A DNA stretch of 64,000 nucleotides from Blastomussa wellsi (lineage: Eukaryota; Cnidaria; Anthozoa; Scleractinia; Plerogyridae): positions 11,116,055 to 11,180,054 of the forward strand of contig OX393569.1 in assembly GCA_947652115.1 (NCBI GenBank), in the 5' to 3' direction. Numbering within the stretch: position 1 is the stretch's first letter; each line of letters begins with the position of its first letter. The notes under the pieces were generated by a model. That model worked only from the letters and a program-made list of their open reading frames with translations. It had not been told where the DNA came from and searched no databases. This document shows, in pieces, positions 10,828 to 22,289 of this stretch. The translations under genes were made by a program, and so were the position numbers.

Positions 10828-11436
10828 ATGAATAATGGCTACTATGAAGATTGCGGAGTTCTCTTTGACGACACAACTTTAAGAGAAGAGTTAAATGAGG
10901 TTCAAGTCAACTACTTTTCAGCTACTCACAGACAAACAGTCGAGCGGTTGGTAGACTCGGAGTCCAGTGATGATGAATGTGACCTGGAACAAACAGAAAT
11001 TGAAGGCCAGATAGATTCCACCGAGAAAGAAGATGCTGAAAATCTCATACCCGAAAGCTCTTCGATCGAGTCATCGCTCAGAGACGAATCCACAGATTCA
11101 TTCAGTGTTTCTATGAAGAAATTTCAAGAGCGTGACTGTGGGTGCACTTACGGTAGAAACAGAGAGCCTTGCAGTAAATCTCCGGATTTCCAAGATATCA
11201 TAGAACATCAAATGCAGTGCGTGGAACTAACATCAGCTGAACTTGATCTCGTGATAATGACTACAATTCATAGTCAGACAAAAACTACATCTGGTATGAA
11301 ACGCTCAAGGGCAAACTATTTTTTCAAGGGACAGCAAGTGTGCCAAAACACCTTCCAGTTTTTACATGGAGTAGGCAAAGAACGGCTTACAAACTTAGAA
11401 ATGTTGACTAGCCTGCGCGACTCCTACGTTCCGTGA
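10828..11436 (+). CDS. Uncharacterised Cys-containing protein, probably repeat-encoded, N-terminal part
   Basis: An uninterrupted plus-strand frame; an in-frame ATG at 10828 is the most plausible start (MNNGYYEDCGVLFDD). A possible splice acceptor (TTCGCAG, about 10766) lies upstream. The first ~120 residues are acidic and Ser-rich. They are followed by a Cys cluster (CGCTYGRNREPC), an ELDLVIM segment, and FFKGQQVCQNTFQFLHGVGK near the end. This arrangement resembles the N-terminal portion of large proteins carried by multi-copy repeats in invertebrate genomes, but I cannot name the family. The frame ends abruptly after MLTSLRDSYVP without a downstream catalytic domain, so it is probably truncated. 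Confidence 0.45.
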   Translation: MNNGYYEDCGVLFDDTTLREELNEVQVNYFSATHRQTVERLVDSESSDDECDLEQTEIEGQIDSTEKEDAENLIPESSSIESSLRDESTDSFSVSMKKFQERDCGCTYGRNREPCSKSPDFQDIIEHQMQCVELTSAELDLVIMTTIHSQTKTTSGMKRSRANYFFKGQQVCQNTFQFLHGVGKERLTNLEMLTSLRDSYVP

Positions 11437-12099
11437 CATTTGTAAATTTGCCGTTCCCTTTTCGATTTCGATCTTTTGACCGTTTTCTTGCTTCGCACTT
11501 GTTTTTAAAGGGCACTTAATTCTGTGTTATGAGGAGGACTATGAATAAGAATAGATCCGTTTTAGCGTTGTACAGCAAATGTTAAGAGGTCATAGGTCTG
11601 CATGATTTCCGATGTTATCTGACGCTTTTGTGTAGAGTCTGACACCTATATAATTTATCATATGCTGTTACATGTAGTTTATTTTGGATCATATCTGATG
11701 CAAGACTTTCTTTTAGCTCTCTAAATTTGCTTTAGACAAGTGTGAGGTTTACCATGAGATTTATCTTACTTGCATTCTACATTGTGGAGCCCTGGCTGTT
11801 TCATTAAAACTGTTGCAAGTTATTGCTGCATCTTATCACGGATACGATAATTATCTTTGTCCGACGAAACCAAATACTGCTGTAGCTTTACTTCTTGAAA
11901 GCTACTAGTTTGTCTTAGAGAGACGCTGTCTGTTGCCAAGGTTGTTTCTTGCATCAACTCGAACAAGCTTTTTACTCTTGAGCTTGGTGTTTAGGTTTCT
12001 ACCTCCTTTATTGGTCAATGTGACATTCTAGCACCACACGATTAAGCTGTAAATTTTCACTCGCAAGTCTGTTGACTATTTTGCGTGTTATGTTTGCCA
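11437..12099. other. Intergenic, no gene seen
   Basis: AT-rich sequence following the truncated protein. No open frame with a recognisable domain. Confidence 0.5.
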
Positions 12100-12504
12100 C
12101 TATATGGTTTTGTTCATAATATTATCAGTCTGTGAATGGTTAAAAAACAAGACCCATATCTGTGTGAACTTGAACTTCTTTTCTGGCATATCCAGCTGTG
12201 AATGACAGAATTTTGACATGATGAGATCTCTGTTGTCTTTTGCTGATTGTTTTCCAGCTCTATCATATTTTACCCTGTATTCTAGTTGATAGACAGCCTC
12301 AAACACATTTAACATTGTTGGCAATTCTGTCTGCATTAAATACGACTGTCTAGCTAACTGAGACAAATTTGAATACAATTGATTTCCAATATTCATTATG
12401 TTGATGAGATCATGAGCAGAACTAATCCTTTGTCTGGAATTGTAAATCAAAGAACACAAACTCATTTGTACACATTGTTGCCCTGAATTTTGTCCAAATA
12501 CTAA
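12100..12504 (-). pseudogene. Cysteine-protease-like (OTU/C76-type) fragment of a repeat-encoded protein
   Basis: The minus-strand frame reads through a putative catalytic-cysteine motif, FGQNSGQQCVQMSLCSLIYN. It is followed by SSAHDLINIMNIGNQLYSNLS and SYLMQTELPTMLNVFEAVY. In OTU and herpesvirus-tegument-like (peptidase C76) deubiquitinase folds, a Q-x-x-C-x-x-x-(S/A)-(L/I) motif at the start of a helix holds the catalytic Cys. The fragment carries that part and the following helices, but I see no catalytic His/Asp half. Sequences of this style occur inside large transposon polyproteins in cnidarians (family knowledge, moderate certainty). No start codon context stands out, and the frame ends at 12100 after a low-complexity tail, so it is a remnant. 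Confidence 0.45.
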
Positions 12505-14021
12505 CTCATTACCTTGACTACTGTATATGGTGCTGCTATTGTTTTGCTAGAGTCGACGTGCATTGAGGTAGGATCAGGGTTCTTTTCTATGTCTGAAATC
12601 AATTTAAATTTATAATAACTCGCAGCATGGGCCTGACTCTTGACTGACTCTCACTCTATTTGTGCCAGAGGCGCTATCATTTCCTCACTTCCATGCTATT
12701 TCGAAATAAGATAGCACGCAACCGGTTTTGCGAGGGTCTGTTTCCTTTCGTAATTTGACAGGTCTCTGCATGTGGCGTAGCGATGCATAATAAAATCTGT
12801 CAAGCTAGTTGACGAGGGTATCTTGTGTTTGAGAGATCGCATACTCTGTTATTTCGTCCATTTTGTACGTGAAAAGTCGAAGAAAAGAAGAAGCGAACAA
12901 TTTTGAAAGTCCCTTCCAGAGTCCGACTGATTTTCGAAAAAATCTGCGGAATTGCGAAAGGATTAAAAGGTGTTCAAGGATTGCCGACAACACCCCACAG
13001 TGAAGTCTCTTGTATGCTTTCGGGAATAATCGCTTTTGAAAGTAAAGTTATTGTATTTATACGGTTTTGACATGTAAATTAATCAAGGTACGTTAATTTG
13101 TAATGAAGGGATATATAACTACTGTGATGTCAGTCTCAGGATAGCTGAAATGTTCGTGTTGACTGTGCAATTGTGAAATCAGTGCAAATTAAATTAAATT
13201 TTGACAGAAATTGAACTGATATCAAATGAGCTATCCAATGCTTCTTTACAAGATTAGCATTGGATAGCTCATTTGATATAGCATGGTTCTTGAGGTTATT
13301 TTGTATGTGGCTTGAGTGGAGAAGAAATATAATATTTGTGCTTCCTTTCAAGGACAACGCTTGATATAAATCCACCATGTGCGTCTGTGCGTGCTCTCTA
13401 ATCATGCACATACACAGAGACAAAAAGAAGGCACGCATTCGTGTTAGGGCCCAGACGGCGATTTGTGACCCAAGGCAGGAAAAAAACGAAGGGCATTTTT
13501 AAACTTGGGCTGCCTGCAGGAAGCCCAAGTAATAAACAATGGTTAAAAATAAACAACCTTCAGATCAGTCAGACCGAAGCAATGAATTGTGTGACAGCAT
13601 GAAATGACTTGACATGGTGGATTTTTCATGACAAAACTTTTTTATTTTTTTCATGACCTGTTCATTTTCATGCTAACATGATGTATTTTCAAGCCGTGCT
13701 CACGCTTCTTCATAGGAATTTCATGCAATTTCCAATCATTTTTATCCATTTCACGGTCAGGATGGTGAAATCAACCTCACCGTAAAATCTGTAAGCCCCA
13801 TTTCCGCGTGAAGCCCAGGCGTGAAGGGTCGGCATGCACATAATTATTTTGTCACATGGCAGCTGCCCATGTGACTACAGTCAGCTTATTTGAATTCACT
13901 TTGTGATTGGAAGAGTCGTTCGCAAAATTACCTCAAAGATGGGCGAAATCTACCTAAACATTATTGCTGTGTTTTGGTTCATGTGCTGGTGACTGAGTTC
14001 ATCATGAAGGACTGAGAAGGC
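12505..14021. other. Intergenic region with two small hairpins
   Basis: No gene recognised. It contains a perfect hairpin at 13219-13279 and a short palindrome at 13504-13530 that carries the GGGCTGCCTG motif seen at 318 and 911. Confidence 0.5.
13219..13279. repeat. Perfect hairpin, 23-bp stem and 15-nt loop
   Basis: Positions 13219-13241 are the exact reverse complement of 13257-13279 (arm ATATCAAATGAGCTATCCAA plus three bases). Size and loop fit a small-RNA precursor or a very recent foldback. There is no other evidence of transcription. Confidence 0.85.
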
Positions 14022-14025
14022 TTAA

Positions 14026-15319
14026 AGTGCCTATAACACCCAAAAAATTTTTCAGTCCAAAGAAATATTGGCATTTCCCTGATCATAATGCCGAAAACAT
14101 TTTTGCTTTTGGTTGAAACCACGATTTTTACGAATTTTCAAAGTCGTGAAAATTGCTCTTTTGAAAAGCATGACCGAGTCAAATAATCGGTCAAAAGGAT
14201 CTGGGTCCAGCACATTTTGTGACGACATTCCAGGACATCGATCACAAGCGTATTGCTCGCCTTGTGTTGAGTTGTTGTGGCTTCGTTCTGAGCTCGAAAA
14301 TGCGTTTAAAATTGTGAGCGCCGATCAGGTTCTCAGCTGTGTATGCTAAACGCTTCAGTGGACAAATTTCATGGCCAGGTCTGGTCGATCAACGAGTCTG
14401 CAGCAAAGAACGAGTAAAGATGAAATTAGAGTTTTGATCTATCTCCAATAATTCAAAGCTTCAACCCCTGGCCTTGCTTCGCATTGCTTCCAGAATTTCC
14501 CTAGAATTCAAGGTAATCTATTCTTGCAGATTTAAAATATTATCTTTGTTTAAATGTACCACGCGATTTTTGTGAGAGTTACTGATTTGAACCAGACTGC
14601 GTGTTAAAATTGCTCAATCTGTTTACACACACAATGCGAACGATAGGCTCATGTCGCAGCGCTTCGCGTTTGCTTGAAAATACTGATCAGCTGGATACTG
14701 GAAATAATCTATTCGTGAGTCCAGACATTCAAACTTCGCAGAATGGCCGTGCAAATAGTCAAGCCCAGTCACTGTATTATATTTTTCTTCAAACATTTAG
14801 AGCAATAGCTGTTTATGTAAATGTAAGCCGGTGTGCAGGTCATTAACTGTAAAACTACGCCACATCAACTAGCGTCTGTAAGGGCTCACCAGTTTCCCTA
14901 CATCATCCTTTATATTACATTTTTTACCGCAAGTTGTGAGGAATTCTTTATGCCAATAGTAAGCCTTTAAACGGGAGGTTGCATGATATTTCTGTGCGCT
15001 GAGCTCAGTAAAAGGGACGCACAGACTGAGTAAATGCTCAGCAAATTAGTCGGAATAAAATCATCAGCACTCATAACAATCGCATAATAACATTGTACAA
15101 AAATTCTGCACTATCCATACAGATCTACTCAGCTGGGTCCATCTGCTTTCTTGTTCGAAACTGCCGCCAATGTACTAGAATGACGTCACCAGCCCCAGAC
15201 TCCTCTTAACTCGGTCCTGTGTCAAATAATTCCGTCTTAAAAAATTCATAAAAAACGTTTTGCTTCATGTAATGCAAAGATTTAAGCTGGCCAAAAAACT
15301 TTTTGGGGTTATAGGCACT
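14026..15319. mobile_element. TTAA-flanked non-autonomous DNA transposon, 1.3 kb
   Basis: It starts AGTGCCTATAACACCC and ends with the matching inverted GGGGTTATAGGCACT, with TTAA on each side (14022-14025, 15320-15323). The termini are related to the shorter foldback element at 49725-50151. No transposase frame is present. TTAA duplication suggests mobilisation by a piggyBac- or Kolobok-type transposase. Confidence 0.75.
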
Positions 15320-15323
15320 TTAA

Positions 15324-16484
15324 ACCTTTCCAATTCCAAAGAACTGTGTAGGAACCAATCCCTTATGTTGTATGAAGGGCTCTTGGCCCAGTCTCCCACG
15401 CTAAGATACCGGTAATGCTGGCCTTTCGCACACTTACAATTGTCTCAATTGTCTACCGTTAATGCTACGTTGTTCGTTTATGCGGTTTGTCGTTTGTTCC
15501 GCCATATCCCAATCGTCAGAAATCACTGGTAATTATGCTATTTGTTGTTGGAAGAATTAAACCTGTTTGACGTTAGTATTGCTGGTGCGTTCGCTACAAA
15601 CTGTTTATTGGGACTGTTATTGCGACCAACTGTGATCAGATGCTCAATTCCAGCTACTGGCAGTTTGTTTCTCATGGACAAGGGGCCATAAAGCAAATGA
15701 ACCTTGTCTGACCAGGCTTCAACTGGTAAATATGAAAGTTCCAATCAACGCAAAGATTCCCACCTTCCCGTTTTGGCCAGAACCATCCCGTTTTCAGCAA
15801 ATATTTCTGGCCTCCCATATTTGTCTTAAATTCACTTGGTTATTGAAACTCTGCCTAGCCAAAGAAAGATAATTGTTTCCTCTGTTTAGCTAGTCTTTTT
15901 AGCACACATTTTTCTGTCCGTTTCTCAGCCTTTTTTTACCCATTAGGCATCCTGCTGTAATTTTTGGCACGGTAATACACTGGATTGCCTCGACCTTGTG
16001 TAAGGTTTGCATCGGGAGTATTCATTTGTCATCGTGGCATGCTCTTGTGGTGTTCGCTTTCTTCATCGATCTACACTATGATCTCAAAATGCAGGAAATG
16101 GCATCTTAGAGGTAAATATCTTAAAATTTTTCCTGGGTAAGCATTCCCCTTACTCCCCTAGAGGCTTGCACCTGCGGCGCTAAAAAATCTCCCTTTTTTC
16201 TAGTTCACAGTGTTGGAATCTCTGTCAACAATGGAAGAATGGAAAATGTTTAGTGTATTATTGAAGCCTGGCCAGAGACTTGTAAAAAACATCAAATTGG
16301 TTGGAAGCAGGTCTTTCCCTCTCAAAGAAAAGTTTCAGATTCCCGCTAGTTGGCTGCTTGGTTGAGGTTGCTGGCAGAAAGGAGCTACTTGGGCTCTTGT
16401 TTGACTTTTTTGGCCAAACATTGCATTTGAGTTGGAAGAAGAACAGTTGTTTGCGTATCACACTTAATTGCAATCCATACTGTT
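15324..16484. other. Intergenic, no gene seen
   Basis: No recognisable coding region or repeat. Short open frames lack domains. Confidence 0.5.
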
Positions 16485-16488
16485 TTAA

Positions 16489-17709
16489 GGGCCCTGAACA
16501 GTATCTCATTGCCATGTTACGCGGTTGCTATGTAAGTGCAATTTCATTTCCTATTGAATGTACTTGTGAGTAAACAAATGCGAACATAATAGAACTACAT
16601 GTTTTGAAAGTTTCCCCTTCAGCTCAGTACAAAAGCCTGTGTAAACCATGGTCAAAAATTAAGGCAATATCACTGGAGCTGAAAAAAGCACAAACAATCA
16701 AACAGAAGTAGTATTAATTTCGATTCGTTTGTCAGCGAGCGAAGGCAAGAAAAAAATTGTCAGTGTCAATTGAAAAACTGATTTGTAGTGAACCAGACTT
16801 AGCTGCCGAAAATTACTCACCGAAACAACTGAAATAATTTGTTCTGTTGATAACAACATTTTAAAGGACTAAAGCTATTCAACTATTCAGTGTATTAATT
16901 TGACCGATCAAGTTATCAAGCACAAAAATTGACTACACTGTTTATGCCTGTTTTGCAAAATTACAATTGATTATGATGAAACTCAAAATGAAACTCCTTT
17001 TAATACTTACATCCAACTTTGTTTACATTTGTAGTAGCCTGTAGATGTTAACTGACGGAAAAAGTGACTGTTAAAGCTACGGAAAAGCAAGCAAGATCCA
17101 AGTAAAAGTTTGCTAAATGACACTTTGCTGAATGAAGAAATGTAGTTTTTGAAGCGTACGCGAGCAGTGTGGAAGCCAACTCTTTGCGGCGATGTCAATT
17201 ACGATGATTTCAGGCAATCAATCATCATAATGTTTTACTTCCGGTGCAGTTTTTTGTATTTTTTCTCGAGAGGAAAAAAGCACAGAATCTAGTTTTTTGC
17301 AGTAAATCAAAAGAATATGCCTTTTTCTTGAAACATAAGCATGCATTTTTGGAAAATGAAAATAGCAAAAAATTGGTGCACAAAAATGTGGTTATCAGAC
17401 CACATTTTTTGTCATTATTTTTAAAGTTTTTGTGCCAACGAAAAACGCATGCTTACAAATCTTAAGATTGATGTATAGATTGACCTGCTACTGCAAACTG
17501 GGAATAAGACCATAAGTGTCTTGCGTAAAACTCAGTTTTCTGTTTTGGGTAACGTGACATAGGGCGTGTCCCAATGAAGTCATCAACCCATTTGCACCCA
17601 CATTCATAGTCTACTGTCAAAATTTAGTTTCATAAAAGCAATGCTAAGCCAAGTTACAGCTGATTGAATTTTCCCTAGCAACGGCCCAAAAAGATACTGT
17701 TCAGGGCCC
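16489..17709. mobile_element. TTAA-flanked non-autonomous DNA transposon, 1.2 kb
   Basis: Terminal inverted repeats of at least 18 bp (GGGCCCTGAACAGTATCT) abut TTAA at 16485-16488 and 17710-17713. The interior has no coding region. Around 17335-17455 a short inverted repeat is visible (AAGCATGCATTTTTGG against AAAACGCATGCTT). Confidence 0.8.
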
Positions 17710-17738
17710 TTAACCAAACATGATAAAATAGTATCATA

Positions 17739-19432
17739 CAGTATTGTGCAAAAGTAATGCAAACGAATTTCGTCGAAATTCCTAGCTTTTCAGAGCTTTT
17801 CGAAGAAATTTCGCTTCACACGATATTTCCTCGACAAATTGTGATTGTTCGCCGCATCTTCACAACACCTATTGTTTGGAACAGGCTAATCTTTTGAGCA
17901 ATATTTCGCGGTGCACGGTAGTTTGCTGCGATCTTTCGCGCGACAATTTGCTCCTCGCGAAATGTAGCAAACTTTTCTAGGAAGATTTGAGCGCTTTCGA
18001 GCAAAGTTTGCAGTGATGAAAATATTTAACTCGCTTCTTGATTTCTCTGTTGTGCCGGCGTGAGACTTATTAATTGATCAAATGCTGTTAAAAGCTTACC
18101 TTGTTAGTCTCCAAGAAAAACTTAAGAGTGGACTTGATTCCAAAAGTAAAAAGCACCATTAATGCAGTTTGTTTTTTAAAAAAGTTGATTCACTCGCGGA
18201 AACCAGAGCGATAAGTTGCGTGAACGCCATGTACATTGTATAAAACAAAACTATTTTTCCTGCTCACCCCACTCCCCGTGAAGGTGGTGTTGTTTGTTAC
18301 CATAGCGACATGTTGTGAATAGTGAGCAGGCAACACACTTCAAGTAAGGTTATTCGCTTTCAAGCACTTGTAATCATGCCGAAAGTCTCGAATTATACAA
18401 GAACTCGAATTGAGCTCCCCAGTTGGGATATTAAGGTCCCTAAAAAACGAAGGTTTGGTTGTCAGCCTTTCAAGCATTACACGAATCATCAAGAAGCTTC
18501 GGATTACCGGCTCTGTGGCAAATCGACCGCGTTCTGGCAGACCTGCAAAGCTTTCAAGTAGGGAAGCACAAGCTTTCATATATCAGCAAATGCAGAAAAA
18601 TGATGAAATGACAAGCGGCCAAATCCAGAAGAAGCTAGTGAAATATGGAATTTCCGTATGCTCGGCCACTGTGAGAAGAATGCGTAGAAAGCTTGGTTGG
18701 ACATTACAGCGCACCGCATATTGTCAGCTCATTCGGGAACCAAACAAGGTGAAACAACTCGAGTATGTTCAGCGTGTGCTGGAAAGTGGCGACACGTTCA
18801 TAACAAACCATCAAAAATATGAAATTTAAGCTTGAATGGACCATTGTTGTCACTTTGCTTTTGCAGACGTCAGCCACGTAACTTCAGATATTTTGGTTTT
18901 TCTGTGGAACAAACAGAGGTTGCTGACCTTACAAGAATGGTAAGTTGCTCAGAAATATGTTCAATACGTCGCACCGTTTCTCAACTCAAGCCAGCGAATT
19001 GCTTAAAACTCTTTGCAAATATCATTTGTACATGTTAGCAATGTGACTTATTTACACATCCAACGATTGAAAATTACCATTTGTAAGTTATCAGCTTCAA
19101 TTGAAAGCACAGTCATGAATGAAAAACAAAGATATATTTCGTGTAAATTACATAACCAGTCAATCATATCGATCACGTAGAGGAGCTAGCGCGAACGCTG
19201 CTGAACTATTGTTGAGTGTCTAGCGAAATTTCGCGTCTTGGCTAGCGAAGTAACTCGAATTGTCGTTGAGGCAACAAAAGTTCTTGGATATATCGCTCTT
19301 TGTTCCAGCGAAAAAATTTTTGAAACATCGCAAACTTCTGTTCAAACTTTTGCACGAACTTTCGCGCGAAAGTTCTGGGGAACAAAGAAGGAAATTCATG
19401 CATTTCGCTTGCATTACTTTTGCACAATACTG
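17739..19432 (+). mobile_element. Decayed mariner-type transposon, 1.7 kb
   Basis: Terminal inverted repeats of ~24 bp starting CAGTATTGTGCAAAAGTAAT are flanked by TA (17737-17738 and 19433-19434). Long subterminal regions rich in TTCGCG words form imperfect inverted repeats (about 17760-18000 against 19210-19400). A truncated Tc1/mariner transposase fragment lies inside on the plus strand, consistent with the termini. Confidence 0.85.
18376..18829 (+). pseudogene. Tc1/mariner transposase, N-terminal fragment with frameshift
   Basis: It starts at an ATG (MPKVSNYTRTRIELPS) and shifts frame around 18421. It then continues through the HTH DNA-binding region (GSVANRPRSGRPAKLS, SGQIQKKLVKYGI, SATVRRMRRKLGWTLQ) to EYVQRVLESGD. 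The sequence then loses similarity and stops at 18829, so the whole DDE catalytic domain is missing. It sits inside the mariner element whose ends are at 17739 and 19432. It belongs to a different subgroup from the intact transposase at 4241-5308. Confidence 0.85.
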
Positions 19433-19615
19433 TAGGATGAGCAAAAACAGGTTTTCAGTGAACAATTGAAAATAGAGTGAAACACTAGTAAGATTGAAGC
19501 AAATTTCAAGATGTAGTCGACGCATTTGATTTCAAGAGCAGGTGGTCTTTTTGAGAAAAGTGAGAAAACTAGTTTCCAGGTCAGCGCAGCCCCAAAGATG
19601 ACTGTGCCCCTTTAA

Positions 19616-19954
19616 AGGCCATTTCCAGTCTGTACTGTGCAATCTCCGCCTGCAGTGTTTATCAAGTTACAAACTATGGAATGTAAACAAGCCAAAATGA
19701 AAATTACGGGTTAAAACTTACCGTTTTGTTAATTATCAACATCCAATATCCTTGCAAAACAAGAGTAGATGAACCTCGACGATATTCCAAACCGACGTTT
19801 CAGCTTATCGGGAACTCCTAAACGAAACGACCGGTAATGGCAGACTCAAAAACTTCATGCATGCATGCAGTTACCGAAGTGTAACATATCAACGAATTCA
19901 AAACAGAAATGTAAAGAAATCTTGAGACTGCACAGTACAGACTTGCCAACGCCT
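19616..19954. mobile_element. TTAA-flanked MITE, 339 bp
   Basis: Inverted ends share the core AGTCTGTACTGTGCA and outer AGGC, with TTAA at 19612-19615 and 19955-19958. No coding capacity. Confidence 0.75.
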
Positions 19955-19986
19955 TTAAGTAGAGGTAAAGGGCTGGTACACTGACT

Positions 19987-20163
19987 CATGCATAAATGGC
20001 TGCCAAATTAAAATTCTTTAATTTGTATAAATTATATTTAAATTAGCCTCACTAACCTCATTTCTGAGCTGGTAAGTCAAAAGAAGTTTTACTCTCAAAC
20101 TAGGTTAGTGAGGCTAATTTAAATATAAACCAAAGAATTTTAAATTAGCAGCCATTTATGCAT
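19987..20163. repeat. Foldback (hairpin) element, ~177 bp
   Basis: Arms of ~62-72 bp (for example GCATAAATGGCTGCCAAATT at the left, AATTAGCAGCCATTTATGCA at the right) enclose a ~43-bp loop. This is a typical small MITE hairpin. Confidence 0.8.
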
Positions 20164-20275
20164 AACAACTATTAAGACAAATTTGTAAGGCAAAATTTAT
20201 ACTTAGAACATGATTATAACTGCAGTAAATTATGACTGGTCTATCAAACAATTTCCAGCTACGTCAAGGCTGTAC

Positions 20276-20456
20276 CTGGTCCTTCAAATAACCACTCATC
20301 CCCAGCTACCCTCTTCTCTCCTGATTCAGACTCAAAGTCCAGCATAGCACGGAGACGACAAGCAGAATTTGCCATGACTACTCTCAGACCTGAAACACTT
20401 TGTTTTAAAACTTCACCAGGATATAAAGGAAATGGGTCTTGTGCAAGACGGATATC
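20276..20456 (-). CDS. mvp: Major vault protein, internal exon
   Basis: MVP is the main structural protein of vaults, the large cytoplasmic ribonucleoprotein barrels. This 181-nt exon is read on the minus strand between a GTAG acceptor (20457-20460) and a GT donor (20274-20275). It encodes [16 protein letters not shown], then [15 protein letters not shown] and [14 protein letters not shown]. These match the first vault repeats of animal MVP, including the strongly conserved [10 protein letters not shown] block. Phase 0 at its start fits directly onto the upstream exon at 28263-28400; it leaves in phase 1. The next MVP exon is not recognisable between 1 and 20275, so it is either beyond the window or too diverged to see by eye. 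Confidence 0.93.
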
Positions 20457-20727
20457 CTACAACACAAAATATTTACCTAGAATTTAGACCATTTTAAAGG
20501 TGTATGCTATTTCCAGTATTGGGATTCCTTTTAATATTTACACCAAAATAATAACAAAATGATGTAAAAAATGTAAATTAATGTACCGGTGTTTATAAAT
20601 TTAAAGTATTACGTACGGGTCAGATGGGCCCAAAATGTGTTTCCATTTCCATTTTTCAATAATTTTATAAACTTCCTTTATATGTCTATTATGGGTACCA
20701 TGCAATACAGTTCCAGTCAAGACCCAC

Positions 20728-20754
<27 letters not shown>

Positions 20755-20759
<5 letters not shown>

Positions 20760-20830
20760 AGCTCAGTGGTTAGAGCATTAGACTAGATGACGGAGGGTCG
20801 TGGGTTCAAATCCCATCTGGGAATCGGATT
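20755..20830 (+). repeat. tRNA-derived SINE head or decayed tRNA-like sequence
   Basis: An A-box-like TAGCTCAGTGGTTAGAGC and a B-box GGGTTCAAATCCC are spaced as in tRNA, but the anticodon stem does not pair and the acceptor stem is imperfect. It is followed by a TCGGATTTTTTCCGAG hairpin rather than a tRNA trailer. This fits the 5' part of a SINE or a tRNA pseudogene better than a working tRNA gene. It lies in the MVP intron. Confidence 0.6.
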
Positions 20831-21155
20831 TTTTCCGAGTTGACCGTTGATGCCATTTCAATGTTGATTTATTATGGGTAACCCAAGGTTATTTTTCTGC
20901 AGAAAATGCCACCCAAATGAACAATTATTTTAATTACTCCATAGATTTTCATTAAAAACATTTTTGCTTTCTGATACATGTATTTAATACATGTATAAAA
21001 GGACTATTTTGTGACTTAACCAACAGCCAGATGTCAACCCTTCAAGAAATAATCGCAGCTTTTGAAACCAGTCACGTGACATACTCTAAAATCGTTCAAG
21101 GAGTCAATACAAATCAGCTAAGTCTGCCAAATTTCAGAAGAATTGAAGAAGTGAA
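20831..21155. other. MVP intron, no gene seen
   Basis: AT-rich sequence between the tRNA-like element and the minisatellite; probably includes the SINE body. Nothing else recognised. Confidence 0.4.
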
Positions 21156-21590
21156 TGTATGAACGGCTAATGAAAATTTTCGCACGGATAAAGTTGAACG
21201 TATGAACGGCTAATGAAAATTTTCACACGGATAAGGTTGAACGTATGAACAGCTAATGAAAATTTTCACACGGATAAGGTTGAACGTATGAACAGCTAAT
21301 GAAAATTTTTGCACGGATAAGGTTGAACGTATGAATGGCTAATGAAACTTTTCACACGGATAAGGTTGAACGTATGAACAGCTAATGAAAATTTTCACAC
21401 GGATAAGGTTGAACGTATGAACAACTAATGAAAATTTTTGCACGGATAAGGTTGAACGTATGAATGGCTAATGAAAATTTTCACACGGATAAGGTTGAAC
21501 GTATGAACAGCTAATGAAAATTTTCGCACAGATAAGGTTGAACGTATGAACAGCTAATTAAAATTTTCGCACGGATGAGGTCGAACAGAA
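21156..21590 (+). repeat. 43-bp minisatellite, about 10 copies
   Basis: Tandem units of 43 bp with the core GAACGTATGAACGGCTAATG and a downstream CACGGATAAGGTT. Copies differ by a few substitutions and the last units decay towards 21650. It resembles the satellite at 23868-24090 and a short stretch at 63055-63115. Confidence 0.95.
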
Positions 21591-21906
21591 ACACAGATGA
21601 TAATTTTCGAACGGCAAAAGTTGAGCGGCTGAACGATTGTCAAAATTCTTCGAACGGTGGATAACATTAACCGATGAGTTCGGATTATCATCAGTCGATC
21701 GATCGACTGAATAAACTGTCAAACGGAACAATTAATTTTATCAAATGGTTCACTTGTAATGGGAAATAAACACCCAAGCCTTGAATAAAACAAATACTGC
21801 ATAGAAAATTGAAGTCTTTTGAGAGTAAAGCAAAATCATTTCTCTTCTGAGAAAAAAACAGACCCGAAGCGTCTTCTACACTCACTTGCTAAAAAGACAT
21901 GTCATG

Positions 21907-22225
21907 CAACCATTTCGACAATGAAAAACATCTTGCTGGTCAGAGTACTGCTGTTTAGTGGGTGACACTTTTCCTTAACAATTTATATAGTCAAGACAAT
22001 TCCCATGACGTGCCGACTGCTTTTTGTGACAAACAGAATAAGTGCTAATTTGTCGTGCAGTGCCAATTTGCAACCATTTCGACAATGAAAAACATCTTGC
22101 TGGTCAGAGTACTGCCTCTGAGTGGGCGACGCTTTTCCTTAACAATTTATATAGTCAAGACAATTCCCACGACGTGCCGACTGCTTTTTGTGACGAACAG
22201 CGTAATTGCCAATTTGTCGGCCCCG
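21907..22225 (+). repeat. Tandem duplication, two ~158-bp units
   Basis: Units 21907-22066 and 22069-22225 are about 90 percent identical (both start GCAACCATTTCGACAATGAA). No domain is recognisable in the open frames. Confidence 0.85.
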
Positions 22226-22289
22226 TTGAATTTGCATATATTTTGCCATGTATTGACACAATGAAGGCAATCTGTAAAAAGATCACTTG

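Noticed and set aside
18867..18939. A 73-nt exon-like segment between TTTTGCAG and GTAAGT
   Set aside because: It lies inside a decayed mariner element, its translation matches nothing I know, and such splice-like words occur by chance in AT-rich DNA.
20755..20830. A functional tRNA gene
   Set aside because: A and B boxes are present but the anticodon stem does not pair and the acceptor stem has a mismatch; a SINE or pseudogene explains it better.
21156..21590. Regular tandem repeats that could suggest a CRISPR array
   Set aside because: The 43-bp units are directly contiguous without unique spacers, the DNA is eukaryotic with introns, and no cas genes are present. It is a minisatellite.
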